From JALZKA01 sp963701205 (GTDB lineage Bacteria > Actinomycetota > Thermoleophilia > Solirubrobacterales > 70-9), in the NCBI GenBank assembly GCA_963701205.1, contig OY969575.1, positions 1,302,001 to 1,366,000 on the forward strand: 64,000 nucleotides of DNA, read 5' to 3'. The position numbers and the translations under genes were made by a program. A model generated the notes under the pieces. The model was not told the origin of the DNA. It saw only the letters and a list, made by a program, of their open reading frames with translations, and made no database searches. Below, in pieces: positions 15,920 to 23,935 of this stretch; position 1 is the stretch's first letter, and every line of letters begins with the position of its first letter.

Positions 15920-17659
15920 TCATGCGGGGGCCAGGCCGGGCCCGCCCGTTACCTCGACCGGAAACTCCCAGGAGCCGTCGAGCCAGGGACCGCGGGCGAT
16001 CATGTCGGCGACGGCCACGTAGCCCTCCTCGACGAGGCCGCTCGCGGCGTCGTAGATTCGGTAGCGCTGGCGCCGGTCCCCGACCGGCTGCGACTCGAGC
16101 GCGATCACGCGCACCTCGCCCGGCGCGAAAGCGCAGCGCTCCTGCACAGCTTCGAGCAGCTGCCGCTGGTGCAGGTGGCCGTCGCCGAAGTTCCACCCGT
16201 TCAGGACGCCGCTGATCAGCTCGCCCTCGCGCACGTGGTAGGCCTCGACGTCGGCGACCGCCCGGGGCAGCAGCCCGTTAAGTGCGCGCCCGTGCGAGTG
16301 CATGGCGCGGAAGGCGAGGCCCTTGGCGAGGAAGAGCTCAGCGGTTTCGCGGTCATAGACGGCGGCGAGTTGTTCGACGACGATCCGGGCCGGCTTTTGG
16401 ATCGTCTCGTCGAGTTTGCGCTCGGCCTCCGTCTCCTTCTTGAAGAGCCACTGGCTCGTGGACCAGTTGCCCGCGTAGTAGCGCATCGCCGGCAAGAACG
16501 AGACCAGATCCGGCCGGAGGTTGCCGAGCACCGGGATCCCAACGCCGATCACGGCCAGGACGCCAATTAGGAGCGGATCGTCGAGCGTCGAGAGCGGAAC
16601 CGACCCGTACTCGCCGAACAGGAAGAGGATCCCGAAGATCATGAAGAGGTTCCACTCAAGCGGCACCGCCAGCGGGAACGTGGACGTGATGTGGACGTGG
16701 AAGATCACCATCCCGACAACCGCGATCGTCCCGATCGTGCCGCCGCTTGAGAGCAGAAGCAAGAGCGGAAGGCTGAACTCCATCACGGTGCCGCTGTGGG
16801 CCGCGAAGGCGGCGCGGGCCGACGGCCGCAGATCGCTGGGATGGTCCACGTAGAGCTTTGCCTTGGCCCGGCGCGAGCGGTTCCACGGCGTGTTGGAAAT
16901 CATCACGGAGACGACGTAGGGGAAGTGGCGGTTCAGCTTCGAAGACGCCGCGCCCCACCAGATGCAAAGGAAGACGATCTGCGCGGCGACGATCAGGTTC
17001 GAGATTGGAAACATGAAGACCAGGAGCAGGAAGCCGTAGATCTCTGGCCGGGCGGCAAGGAACGAGACCTTGTCGCGCAACCCGAGCAACCCGAGCAGGC
17101 CCAGCAAAACCGCGATCGCCGCCGGGTCGAGGCGGCGAATCTCGGCGCCGCCGGCAGACTCGCCGTTGGCCGCGAGCAGATAGACCGCGGCTCCGAGGAC
17201 TCCGGCGTAGAGAGCGACGTCGATCAGCGTGCGCTTCGTCCCTGCCGTCATCGGCACCCTGGTCGGCCAGGGCGGCAGGCGCATGGTCCCCGGTCGCAGC
17301 CAGTAGAGGATGCCGCCGATCATCGGCTGGAAGCGGAAGGTCAGCGGCATCGAGCCGCAGCCCAAACCGATCAGCTCCCAGGCAAGCGTCCAAACCGCAA
17401 GCTTTTGAAAGACGACTGGCTGGTTCCACCAGCTTCCGAAGTCGCCAAGGCCCCCCAGGCCGGGGGTCGTCGAGATCACGAGCGCCGCGCCGACCGAGAA
17501 GACCACGAGTTTCACGATGTAGAGCAGGTAGATCACATACGGCGTTCCGAAGCCGTTGATCGCCCAGTCTTGGGCAAGCGGTTTGATCCGCTCCAGATGT
17601 GGCAGCGACCGCCACTGCTCGACGTCGACCGGGGGCGGCGCTGGATTGATGAATCCCAT
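15920..17659 (-). CDS. DUF3556-type polytopic membrane protein
   Basis: This is a 579-residue protein with roughly nine to ten membrane helices and a soluble C-terminal region of about 150 residues. I recognise it as the actinobacterial DUF3556 family from MGFINPAPPPVDVEQW, FGTPYVIYLLYIVKL, FQPMIGGILYWLRPGTM and LPPWPTRVPMTAGTKRT. No function is established. The start is ATG 17659, preceded by gggaga about six bases away; the longer in-frame reading lacks a site. It sits between a small ORF and a desaturase-like flavoprotein, so a role in modifying a lipid or isoprenoid is a guess from context. Confidence 0.8.
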   Translation of the reverse strand: MGFINPAPPPVDVEQWRSLPHLERIKPLAQDWAINGFGTPYVIYLLYIVKLVVFSVGAALVISTTPGLGGLGDFGSWWNQPVVFQKLAVWTLAWELIGLGCGSMPLTFRFQPMIGGILYWLRPGTMRLPPWPTRVPMTAGTKRTLIDVALYAGVLGAAVYLLAANGESAGGAEIRRLDPAAIAVLLGLLGLLGLRDKVSFLAARPEIYGFLLLVFMFPISNLIVAAQIVFLCIWWGAASSKLNRHFPYVVSVMISNTPWNRSRRAKAKLYVDHPSDLRPSARAAFAAHSGTVMEFSLPLLLLLSSGGTIGTIAVVGMVIFHVHITSTFPLAVPLEWNLFMIFGILFLFGEYGSVPLSTLDDPLLIGVLAVIGVGIPVLGNLRPDLVSFLPAMRYYAGNWSTSQWLFKKETEAERKLDETIQKPARIVVEQLAAVYDRETAELFLAKGLAFRAMHSHGRALNGLLPRAVADVEAYHVREGELISGVLNGWNFGDGHLHQRQLLEAVQERCAFAPGEVRVIALESQPVGDRRQRYRIYDAASGLVEEGYVAVADMIARGPWLDGSWEFPVEVTGGPGLAPA

Positions 17660-17675
17660 TCGCGTCTCCCGGCCG

Positions 17676-17846
17676 CTACTCGGCCTCGCCCGGCTCCGCC
17701 TCGATCGCGCCGCGCTTCTCAAGGCTTTCCAGCAGGCTGATCGTGTGCGGGATCGAGCGCACTACTTCGCTTGGCGACTCCAGCTCCCGAGCCGTCAGCT
17801 GGGCAGGCCGGGCGGGGATCGCGATCGGAGCCAGGAGCGGGTTCAC
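17676..17846 (-). CDS. Small protein (56 residues) heading the DUF3556 operon
   Basis: The short reading frame begins MNPLLAPIAIPARP and ends in an acidic tail, with a charged helix in between (ISLLESLEKRGAIEA). I do not recognise a family. It is supported mainly by its start: the GTG at 17846 lies eight bases after TAGAGT on the minus strand (17860 to 17855), the spacing seen at many other starts here. Its stop is 16 bases before the DUF3556 start. It could be a small partner of the membrane protein, or a leader peptide. Confidence 0.5.
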   Translation of the reverse strand: MNPLLAPIAIPARPAQLTARELESPSEVVRSIPHTISLLESLEKRGAIEAEPGEAE

Positions 17847-17853
17847 CGCTCGC

Positions 17854-17865
17854 AACTCTAGAGTT
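17854..17865. promoter_or_regulatory. Palindromic bidirectional -10 element
   Basis: The perfect 12-bp palindrome aactctagagtt contains TAGAGT on both strands. On each strand the hexamer is followed by exactly eight bases and then a GTG start: 17873 for the glycosyltransferase (plus) and 17846 for the small ORF (minus). One site therefore appears to drive two divergent leaderless transcripts. Confidence 0.6.
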
Positions 17866-17872
17866 TCCGGTC

Positions 17873-18907
17873 GTGTCAGGCGAAAACCCATCGATCTCCG
17901 TGATCGTCGTCGCCTTTCGGCATGGCGAGTCGATCCGGCCGGCGCTCGCTGCGGTTGCGGCCCAGCTCGGCGCCGCGGATGAGCTGATCGTCGTTGACAA
18001 CGCTTCGGGTGACGAAACCGCCGAGGTGATTGCGGACGCCGTTCCGACAGCACGGCTGATCCGCAATTCAGAAAACCAAGGCTTTCCGGCCGCCTGCAAC
18101 CTGGGCGCTTCGGAGGCCACCGGCGACGCGCTGGTCTTCTTGAACCCTGACGCGGTGGTGGCCGTCGGCTGGCGCGAGGCGATCGTGCGGCCCATCGCCG
18201 AGCGGCCGGAATGGGCCGCCTGGCAGGCACTCGTGACGGCGGCGGGGGGGACGATCGTCAACACTCGGGGCGGAATCGTCCACTTCACTGGGATCGCCTG
18301 GGCGGGCGGGGCCGGGGACGCGCTGCTTGAGGCGGAACTCGATGGCGCAGTCGGGTTTGCCTCCGGCGCCTGTCTGGCGATCCGGCGCGAGCGCTTCACC
18401 GCCGCCTCAGGGTTTGCCGGTGAGTTCTTCCTCTACCACGAGGATGTTGACCTGTCGCTCCGCCTGCGCCTGGCGGGCGCCGAAGTTGGGGTGGCGTCGG
18501 CGGCCCGGGTCGATCACGACTACGAGTTCGACAAGGGCAAGGAGAAGTGGCGATATCTGGAGCGAAACCGCTGGGCGACCCTGATTCGGGTCTACCCCGC
18601 CTGGCTCTTGGTCTTGGTGGCGCCAGCCCTAATCGCCACCGAGCTGGCGCTGGTTGTCGTGGCGATCGCCGGCGGCTGGATCGGCCAGAAGCTCCGCGCT
18701 TGGGGCGACACGCTCGCAGCGATCCCCCGACTCATCTCCGAGCGGCGCGCGATTCAAGCCGGCCGGGCGATTTCGACGGGGGCGTTTGCAACGTCGCTGG
18801 TCGCCGACCTGACGACCCCATACCTCGGACGCGCCTCGCGCTCAAGACTGCTGGGAGCGATCCTCCGCGGCTATTGGCGAGCGGTCCTCTGGCTCCTGCG
18901 CGCCTAG
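17873..18907 (+). CDS. Family 2 glycosyltransferase, rhamnosyltransferase-like
   Basis: This 344-residue protein transfers a sugar from a nucleotide donor, probably into a surface polysaccharide. The GT-A fold is clear: PSISVIVVAFRHGESI, IVVDNASGDET, NQGFPAACNLGASEATGD, and the metal-binding LNPDAVV. FFLYHEDVDLSLRLRLAGAE is typical of the WcaE/rhamnosyl group. A C-terminal membrane helix (LLVLVAPALIATELALVVVA) anchors it. The GTG at 17873 follows TAGAGT by eight bases, so longer upstream readings are rejected. Its last 66 bases overlap the end of the convergent DUF2304 gene. Confidence 0.88.
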   Translation: MSGENPSISVIVVAFRHGESIRPALAAVAAQLGAADELIVVDNASGDETAEVIADAVPTARLIRNSENQGFPAACNLGASEATGDALVFLNPDAVVAVGWREAIVRPIAERPEWAAWQALVTAAGGTIVNTRGGIVHFTGIAWAGGAGDALLEAELDGAVGFASGACLAIRRERFTAASGFAGEFFLYHEDVDLSLRLRLAGAEVGVASAARVDHDYEFDKGKEKWRYLERNRWATLIRVYPAWLLVLVAPALIATELALVVVAIAGGWIGQKLRAWGDTLAAIPRLISERRAIQAGRAISTGAFATSLVADLTTPYLGRASRSRLLGAILRGYWRAVLWLLRA

Positions 18908-19594
18908 CTCCTGTTCGAGGCGCGCAACCTCCTGGGCCAGGATCTTGGTCTCCTCGCTCAGGCGGGATGAGGCGACCGAGAAGTTGAGGAGCAAAAGAAA
19001 GCCAAGCGCGAAGGCGAGCAGGAAGATCGCGTTTGCGGGCTCCTGGATTCCCATCGTGTCCGCGATCACCTCAAGGCCCCCCGTCCAGATCGAGAGGACG
19101 AGGAGGGCCAATCCGGCGCCCATCCAGAGGATCGCGTAGCGCTCAGCCAGGCGTCGCCGGCGGACCAGTTCAAGGATGAAAAGGAAGATCCCGAATGTTG
19201 CGATCAGCGCGATCACCTGCGCCTTGCCCGATATCCCCGAATCCCCGTCGGTGGAGGCCGTCTCCTCGCTGGGCTGCTGCGGCGTGCCGATCGTCAGCTC
19301 CTCGACCGTCACGCCGGGGTCGGCCAACGCCTCGCCGCCGCCGGCCGGGATCAAGATTGTCTGCTCGGCGCCCGCTCCGCGCAGGGTTAGATCCTTTTCC
19401 TCGAGCGCCTGGCCTTCGGTCAGGACGAACTCGCCGGCCGGGATCACGATCACGTCGCCGGGTGCGGCCAAGAGAATGGCCTCGCCAAGGGAGGGTGGCC
19501 CCGGGGCGACCGTAATCGTCGCCGCCGAGGCGGGCTGGGCGCCAACGCAAAACGTTGCAAGAACCGCCAGCGCACCGATGTGGACCCGTGTCAT
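18842..19594 (-). CDS. Secreted repeat-like domain fused to a DUF2304 membrane domain
   Basis: This 250-residue protein starts with a signal peptide (about residues 1 to 25, ending ASAAT). A short pectate-lyase-like or beta-helix-like segment follows (SLGEAILLAAPGDVIVIPAG, then LTLRGAGAEQTILIPAGGG), then a polar linker. The C-terminal half is DUF2304: a helix, ELVRRRRLAERYAILWMGAG, two more helices and a coiled coil (ILAQEVARLEQELG). DUF2304 proteins commonly sit next to polyprenol-phosphate sugar transferases, as here: the start overlaps the upstream transferase by four bases. The exported N-terminal part is unusual for DUF2304. The gene end overlaps the convergent glycosyltransferase by 66 bp. 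Confidence 0.75.
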   Translation of the reverse strand: MTRVHIGALAVLATFCVGAQPASAATITVAPGPPSLGEAILLAAPGDVIVIPAGEFVLTEGQALEEKDLTLRGAGAEQTILIPAGGGEALADPGVTVEELTIGTPQQPSEETASTDGDSGISGKAQVIALIATFGIFLFILELVRRRRLAERYAILWMGAGLALLVLSIWTGGLEVIADTMGIQEPANAIFLLAFALGFLLLLNFSVASSRLSEETKILAQEVARLEQELGAQEPEDRSPIAAEDRSQQS

Positions 19595-20421
19595 CGCCTC
19601 GACTCCTCGGCCAGCGCGGTCAGCTCACCGGTATCGGGCGGAGGGCCGACGCCGAGGCCCACGGCGCCCTGGGCCTCGATCGGCGTGGGGCGGCGGCGCA
19701 GGAGGCCGATAAAGATCGCCAGCAGGACCTTCACCATGTAGTAGGCGCTCTGCGGGTAGTTGATCGAGCTGCGCCCGTACCCGCGCTGGTTCATCTCGAC
19801 GTGCACCTCGTGCAGGCGCAGGCGGTGGGCGTGGAGCATCAGGATCGCCTCAACCTCGGGATAGTCGTGGGGATAGTCGCGGGCGAAGAGCTCAATCCCA
19901 CGCCGGTTGGCCATTCGGAACCCGGACGTCGGATCGGTGACCCGCTGTCGGGTCAAAGTCGTCAGCACGACGGCAAAGATCAGGTTGCCAAGCCGCCGGC
20001 CGATCGGAACCTTGTAGCCGGGCTCGCCCAAAAACCGGCTGCCCGTGACCATGTCGGCCTCAGGGCCTTCGGTCTCAAGCTTTGCCAGCAGGTCGTGGAT
20101 GTGACTGGGCTTGTGCTGGCCGTCGCCGTCGATTTGGACCGCGACATCGTAGCCGTGGCGCAGCGCGTAGCGGTAGCCCGACTGCATCGCCCCGCCGATG
20201 CCCAGGTTGAACGGGTGGGCGATGACCACCGCGCCCTGGGCGCGGGCGTGGGCCGCCGTGGTGTCGGTCGAACCGTCATCGATCACGACGACGTCGAAAT
20301 CAGGCGCATGGCGGCGAATGTCGCGCACGACCCGGCCGACCATGCCGGCCTCGTTTAGGGCCGGGACGATTGCGATCTTGCGCAGCCCTCGGGCTGCCGG
20401 TTTGGTCTCAGTTGCTGACAT
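19591..20421 (-). CDS. Family 2 glycosyltransferase, polyprenol-phosphate sugar transferase-like
   Basis: This 276-residue enzyme resembles dolichol/undecaprenol-phosphate mannosyl- or glucosyltransferases: IAIVPALNEAGMVGRVVRDI, VVVIDDGSTDTT, NLGIGGAMQSGYRYA, QIDGDGQHKP (acidic metal site) and GSRFLGEPGYKVP. There is no clear long membrane domain beyond a helix near residue 225 (YYMVKVLLAIFIGLL), so the DUF2304 protein made from the same mRNA may provide membrane anchoring. Probable role: loading a sugar onto a lipid carrier for cell-envelope glycans. TACGCT lies 12 bases before the ATG. Confidence 0.88.
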   Translation of the reverse strand: MSATETKPAARGLRKIAIVPALNEAGMVGRVVRDIRRHAPDFDVVVIDDGSTDTTAAHARAQGAVVIAHPFNLGIGGAMQSGYRYALRHGYDVAVQIDGDGQHKPSHIHDLLAKLETEGPEADMVTGSRFLGEPGYKVPIGRRLGNLIFAVVLTTLTRQRVTDPTSGFRMANRRGIELFARDYPHDYPEVEAILMLHAHRLRLHEVHVEMNQRGYGRSSINYPQSAYYMVKVLLAIFIGLLRRRPTPIEAQGAVGLGVGPPPDTGELTALAEESRR

Positions 20422-20449
20422 CGGCTGGGCCGAAGCGTAGAGCGATCAG

Positions 20450-21043
20450 CTATGCGCCCTCGGCCTTGTCTTGCGTCTTTGGGCCGGAGGCTGCGGGCAG
20501 CGCGATCAGCCCGTCGGTCTCACCGGCGAGCAACCGCAGGACGACGAGGTGCTGCGCGTGGGAGGCGCCAACCTGCGCCGCGGTGCGAAAGAGGTCCCCG
20601 GACTTGAACTCTGTGGTCTCCGTCTCGTAGGCGGCAACCAGGTCCGACTCAAGGCCGATCAAAAACCGGATCAGCACCGCTTCGGCGGCGTCCGGCTTGA
20701 AGGCTTCTAGCGCCGAGAAGTCGGCCTGATCGCCTTGGACCTCCGGTGGATCCACCCCAAGCGAGTCAAGCGCCTTCGCGAGCGCAGCGGCGTGTTCGGC
20801 GTTTTGGCGGCTGATGTTCTCGAGTGCCCGTTTCGTCGCGTTGCCAAGCTTGGCCTCCTCGGCAGCGAGGCTTGGTGCCAGCGCGGCGGCGCGCTCCAGC
20901 GCGATCAGACGCTCGAGGGCGTCGGTCTCTGCATCGGCCTGGGCGAGGGCGACTTCGGCGCCCAAAAGCGATGCCGGCAGGACGGTCGCGCCCGCGGCGA
21001 GGGCGCCACGGCCGACCAGGGTGCGCCGGCTGATCGCGTTCAC
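20450..21043 (-). CDS. Tat-exported ferritin-like domain protein (A)
   Basis: This 197-residue protein begins with a twin-arginine signal (ISRRTLVGRGALAAGATVLPA) and then an all-helical domain with Glu/His spacing typical of ferritin-like four-helix bundles (LERLIALERAAALAPSLA, NAEHAAALAKALD, FLIGLESDLVAAYETE, ASHAQHLVVLRLL). It probably binds metal outside the membrane, but function is unknown and DUF4439 is the closest family I can suggest. The start overlaps the end of the next ferritin-like gene by four bases, making a two-gene operon. Confidence 0.7.
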   Translation of the reverse strand: MNAISRRTLVGRGALAAGATVLPASLLGAEVALAQADAETDALERLIALERAAALAPSLAAEEAKLGNATKRALENISRQNAEHAAALAKALDSLGVDPPEVQGDQADFSALEAFKPDAAEAVLIRFLIGLESDLVAAYETETTEFKSGDLFRTAAQVGASHAQHLVVLRLLAGETDGLIALPAASGPKTQDKAEGA

Positions 21044-21609
21044 TTCGCCTTCTCCCTGGCCCGGCTCGGGCCCATCACGAACGCGTCTGGAGACGCATCC
21101 TCGCCAAGCACGTCGCGCAGAACCGCAAGCGCTGCCGCGTCTTCGCTGATCGCGCGGTGGACGGCCACGCGGTAGGGGTCGCTCGTCAGCTCCCCGATTG
21201 CGGCCAGCGCCACCGCAATCGATTCCTCGACCTGGCGGGCCGCGCCCTCGGTCGGGCTCTCGGCAGTAACCAATGCCGCAGGCTCGTCGGTGGGCACTTC
21301 ATCGAGTTCTGTGATGTAGGCGCCGAGCGCCGCGACCGAGTCGCGGCGGAGCGCTTCAAGCTCAGGCAGGATCGTCGCCGCGGGCTGCGGCGCGCTGTTC
21401 GCCGTCGGCTCGATCGCCGCCAGAACCGCGAGTTGGCCAGCAAGGACCTCGTCCAACAGTTGGGCCTCGCGGGCGGGCGAGCTGACGTCGTCATCGTCGC
21501 TGCGTTCGCAGGCCGCAAGCGCCAGCGGTGCCCCGGCGGCGAGCGTCGCCGACGATGCGACCAAAAGCCGGCGCCGCGTGATGGGATTGGGCGTGGGGAA
21601 GTCGCTCAC
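21040..21609 (-). CDS. Tat-exported ferritin-like lipoprotein (B)
   Basis: This 189-residue protein has a twin-arginine signal (ITRRRLLVASSATLAAGAPL) that runs into a lipobox-like LALAAC at Cys33, so it may be lipid-anchored. The rest is alpha-helical and acidic with weak ferritin-like character (QLLDEVLAGQLAVLAAIEP, LPELEALRRDSVAALGAY). Fewer metal-ligand candidates are visible than in its neighbour, so it may be a non-metal partner. GTG 21609 has TAAGTT ten bases upstream (21625 to 21620). The pair overlaps by four bases and should be co-translated. Confidence 0.65.
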   Translation of the reverse strand: MSDFPTPNPITRRRLLVASSATLAAGAPLALAACERSDDDDVSSPAREAQLLDEVLAGQLAVLAAIEPTANSAPQPAATILPELEALRRDSVAALGAYITELDEVPTDEPAALVTAESPTEGAARQVEESIAVALAAIGELTSDPYRVAVHRAISEDAAALAVLRDVLGEDASPDAFVMGPSRAREKAK

Positions 21610-21667
21610 CTGGCCTGGGAACTTACCGGCCCGGCATCATTCGCCGCCGCGTGTTGAACTAGGGCCC

Positions 21668-22357
21668 GTGGCGCAAAGATTCGAGAGCATCGACGAGCTG
21701 GGCCGCGGCGTCGTCGCCTGCCGCACATGCCCGCGCTTGGTCGAGTGGCGCGAGGGCGTCGCCGCCGATCCCCCGCCACGCCACGCGGGAGATCATTACT
21801 GGGCTCGACCGGTCCCCGGGTTCGGTGATCCCGACGCCCACATCGTGATCGTCGGCCTGGCGCCCGCTGCCCACGGCGCCAATCGAACGGGCCGGATGTT
21901 CACGGGTGATCGCTCCGGCGAGTGGCTCTACCGCGCCTTGTTTGATGCGGGCCTCTCCAGCCAGCCCGAAAGCGTCGGGCGCGACGACGGGATGCGGCTC
22001 GTCGATGCCTACATCACGGCCGTCGTGCGTTGCGCGCCACCCGCAAACAAGCCCGCGACGGACGAGCGCGACCGGTGCCTGACCTACCTCGTGCGCGAGC
22101 TCGAGCTGCTCGCCCACGCCCGGGTAATCGTCTGCCTTGGCGCCTTTGCGTGGGATGGCGCGCTGCGGGCGCTTGTGGCGGGAGGTCACGCGGTTGCCCG
22201 GCCGAAACCCCGGTTCACCCACCTCTCAGAAACCGAGGTTGGCCCGTACAGCCTGCTGGGTTCGTTTCACCCGAGCCAGCAAAACACGTTCACCGGCAAG
22301 CTCACGCGCCCGATGCTGGACGCGGTGTTTGCGCGGGCCGGGGCGCTCGCGCGGTAG
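21668..22357 (+). CDS. udgB: Uracil-DNA glycosylase, family 5 (UdgB)
   Basis: UdgB removes uracil and some other deaminated bases from DNA and carries a 4Fe-4S cluster. The 229-residue protein has the cluster cysteines C18 and C21 (CRTCPRLVEW), C122 (RCAPPANKP) and C156 (VCLGAFAW). The family 5 motif A is GLAPAAHGANRTGR (63 to 76), which lacks the Asp of families 1 and 4 as expected, and the C-terminal motif is HPSQQNTFTGKLT. GTG 21668 is chosen because the protein then starts just before the family core. Confidence 0.9.
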   Translation: MAQRFESIDELGRGVVACRTCPRLVEWREGVAADPPPRHAGDHYWARPVPGFGDPDAHIVIVGLAPAAHGANRTGRMFTGDRSGEWLYRALFDAGLSSQPESVGRDDGMRLVDAYITAVVRCAPPANKPATDERDRCLTYLVRELELLAHARVIVCLGAFAWDGALRALVAGGHAVARPKPRFTHLSETEVGPYSLLGSFHPSQQNTFTGKLTRPMLDAVFARAGALAR

Positions 22358-22437
22358 CGGCTAGCCGACTCGGCGCACGCGCTCGCAGCTTCGCGCCGCC
22401 CTGTCGCGGCCACCGCTGCCGCCGTCGCACAGTCGGC

Positions 22438-22453
22438 GCGGCCAACCGGCCGC
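22438..22453. terminator. GC hairpin between convergent genes
   Basis: The 134-base gap between udgB and the malic enzyme gene contains gcggcc/ggccgc with an aacc loop. A second possible stem (ccgccgg/ccggcgg) straddles the malic enzyme stop. There is no T run, so termination may need Rho or be inefficient. Confidence 0.35.
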
Positions 22454-22491
22454 TTGCCGGCTCGGACAGTCCTGCCTCCGCCGGAATCCGG

Positions 22492-23826
22492 CTAAAGGCC
22501 GGCGGGCACGCGGTCTGGGCGGGATAGCCCCTCTTCAAGTGCGGCCTCGGAAACCGCGCGCGCAACCTCGGCGTGGACGGCCGGGTCGAGCGCGTCGGGG
22601 ACAAGCTCCGCTTCCTTTGTCAGCCCGGCGATCGCATGGGCTGCAGCGAGCTTCATCTGGGTCGAGATCCGGTCGGCGCCCACCATCAGGGCGCCGCGGA
22701 AGATGCCGGGGTAGCCAAGCACGTTGTTGACGCTGGCGCCGTCGGCCGCAAACGCCGCCCCCGCCGCCAGCGCGGCTGTCGGGGTGATCTCTGGATCCGG
22801 GTTTGTCAGCGCGAAGACGACTTGGCCGGACTGCACCATTTCGGCATCGATCAGCCCCGGGCGACCGGTGGTTGCGACGACGATCCGCGCTTCCGCCATC
22901 ACCTCCTCGAACCCTCGCGGCTCGATCCCGCTCGCCCGCGCCCGCTCGTGTGAGCCCTCGTCCGGATCGGACGCGATCACCCTGGCGGCGCCGGCCTCGA
23001 CCATCAGCGAAGCGATGCCCAGGCCCGCGGCGCCAAGCCCAATCTGGCCAACGGTTGAGTCGGCCAGATCGATTCCGACCTGCTCACAGGCGGCAAGCGT
23101 CGCCGCCAGCGTTGCGACGGCGGTGCCATGGACGTCGTCGTGCATGACCGGGATGTCCAGGGACTCGATCAGGCGCGACTCGATCGCAAAGCACTCCGGG
23201 ACCTTGATGTCCTCGAGGTGGATCGCGCCGAATCCCGGGGCGATCCGCTCCACGGTCTCGATGAACTCGTCGGCATCTTCGGTGTCGATCAGGATCGGCA
23301 TCGCCGAAATCCCCGCCATCTGGCGGTAAAAGAGCGCCTTGCCCTCCATCACCGGCATCGACGCGACGGCGCCGATGTTGCCGAGTCCAAGCACGCGGGT
23401 GCCGTTCGTGCAGATCGCGACGGTGCGGCCGATCATCGTCAGCCGGTTGGCGAGCTCCGGCGCCTCGGCGATCGCGGTGCAGACCCGGGCGACACCCGGG
23501 GTGTAGATGTCGCGCGCCTGCTGGAGCGTGGTGACGGGGTTGCGGACCTCGATCGCGAGCTTGCCGCCTTCGTGGGCCAGCACCGCCCTGTCGAGAAAGG
23601 TGATCACGCTGACCCCGTCAAGGGCCTCCAGATCGGCGGCAACCTGGACGGCCTGCTCGTGATTTCGAACCTCGACCGAGATCTCGCGGATCGAGCGATC
23701 GCGGCCGACCTGCACCGTGACAACATCGCCGATCAGACCGCTGGCGTCAGCGATCGTCTGGCAGACGCGCGCGAGCTGTCCGGGGACGTGCGGCTGCTCA
23801 AGCCGGTAGACGTAGTCGACTGCCAT
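22492..23826 (-). CDS. NAD(P)-dependent malic enzyme with an N-terminal ACT domain
   Basis: Malic enzyme converts malate to pyruvate and CO2 with reduction of NAD(P). The 444-residue protein has an ACT-type regulatory domain (about 1 to 80; YRLEQPHVPGQLARVCQTIA). The catalytic domain shows YTPGVARVC, NGTRVLGLGNIG, GKALFYRQMAGI, EDIKVPECF and MHDDVHGTA (metal and substrate residues), and the dinucleotide-binding GLGAAGLGIASLMVEAGA. ATG 23826 is used: TACGAT lies eight bases upstream (23840 to 23835), and the longer frame adds no conserved sequence. The ACT domain suggests allosteric control by a small metabolite, not identified here. Confidence 0.92.
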   Translation of the reverse strand: MAVDYVYRLEQPHVPGQLARVCQTIADASGLIGDVVTVQVGRDRSIREISVEVRNHEQAVQVAADLEALDGVSVITFLDRAVLAHEGGKLAIEVRNPVTTLQQARDIYTPGVARVCTAIAEAPELANRLTMIGRTVAICTNGTRVLGLGNIGAVASMPVMEGKALFYRQMAGISAMPILIDTEDADEFIETVERIAPGFGAIHLEDIKVPECFAIESRLIESLDIPVMHDDVHGTAVATLAATLAACEQVGIDLADSTVGQIGLGAAGLGIASLMVEAGAARVIASDPDEGSHERARASGIEPRGFEEVMAEARIVVATTGRPGLIDAEMVQSGQVVFALTNPDPEITPTAALAAGAAFAADGASVNNVLGYPGIFRGALMVGADRISTQMKLAAAHAIAGLTKEAELVPDALDPAVHAEVARAVSEAALEEGLSRPDRVPAGL

Positions 23827-23935
23827 CCCCGGCGATCGTAATGCCGATTGGACCCTCGCGCATCGCTCGCTGCACCGGTACCGGAAGGTGCCGGCGGCAG
23901 GGACGTTGCGACGCAATCCCTATCGTGGGCCTGCG

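Noticed and set aside
23867..23900. ccggtaccgg and nearby inverted repeats in the malic enzyme-pgsA spacer
   Set aside because: Short GC palindromes are expected by chance at this base composition, and the position relative to both -10 elements is not suggestive.
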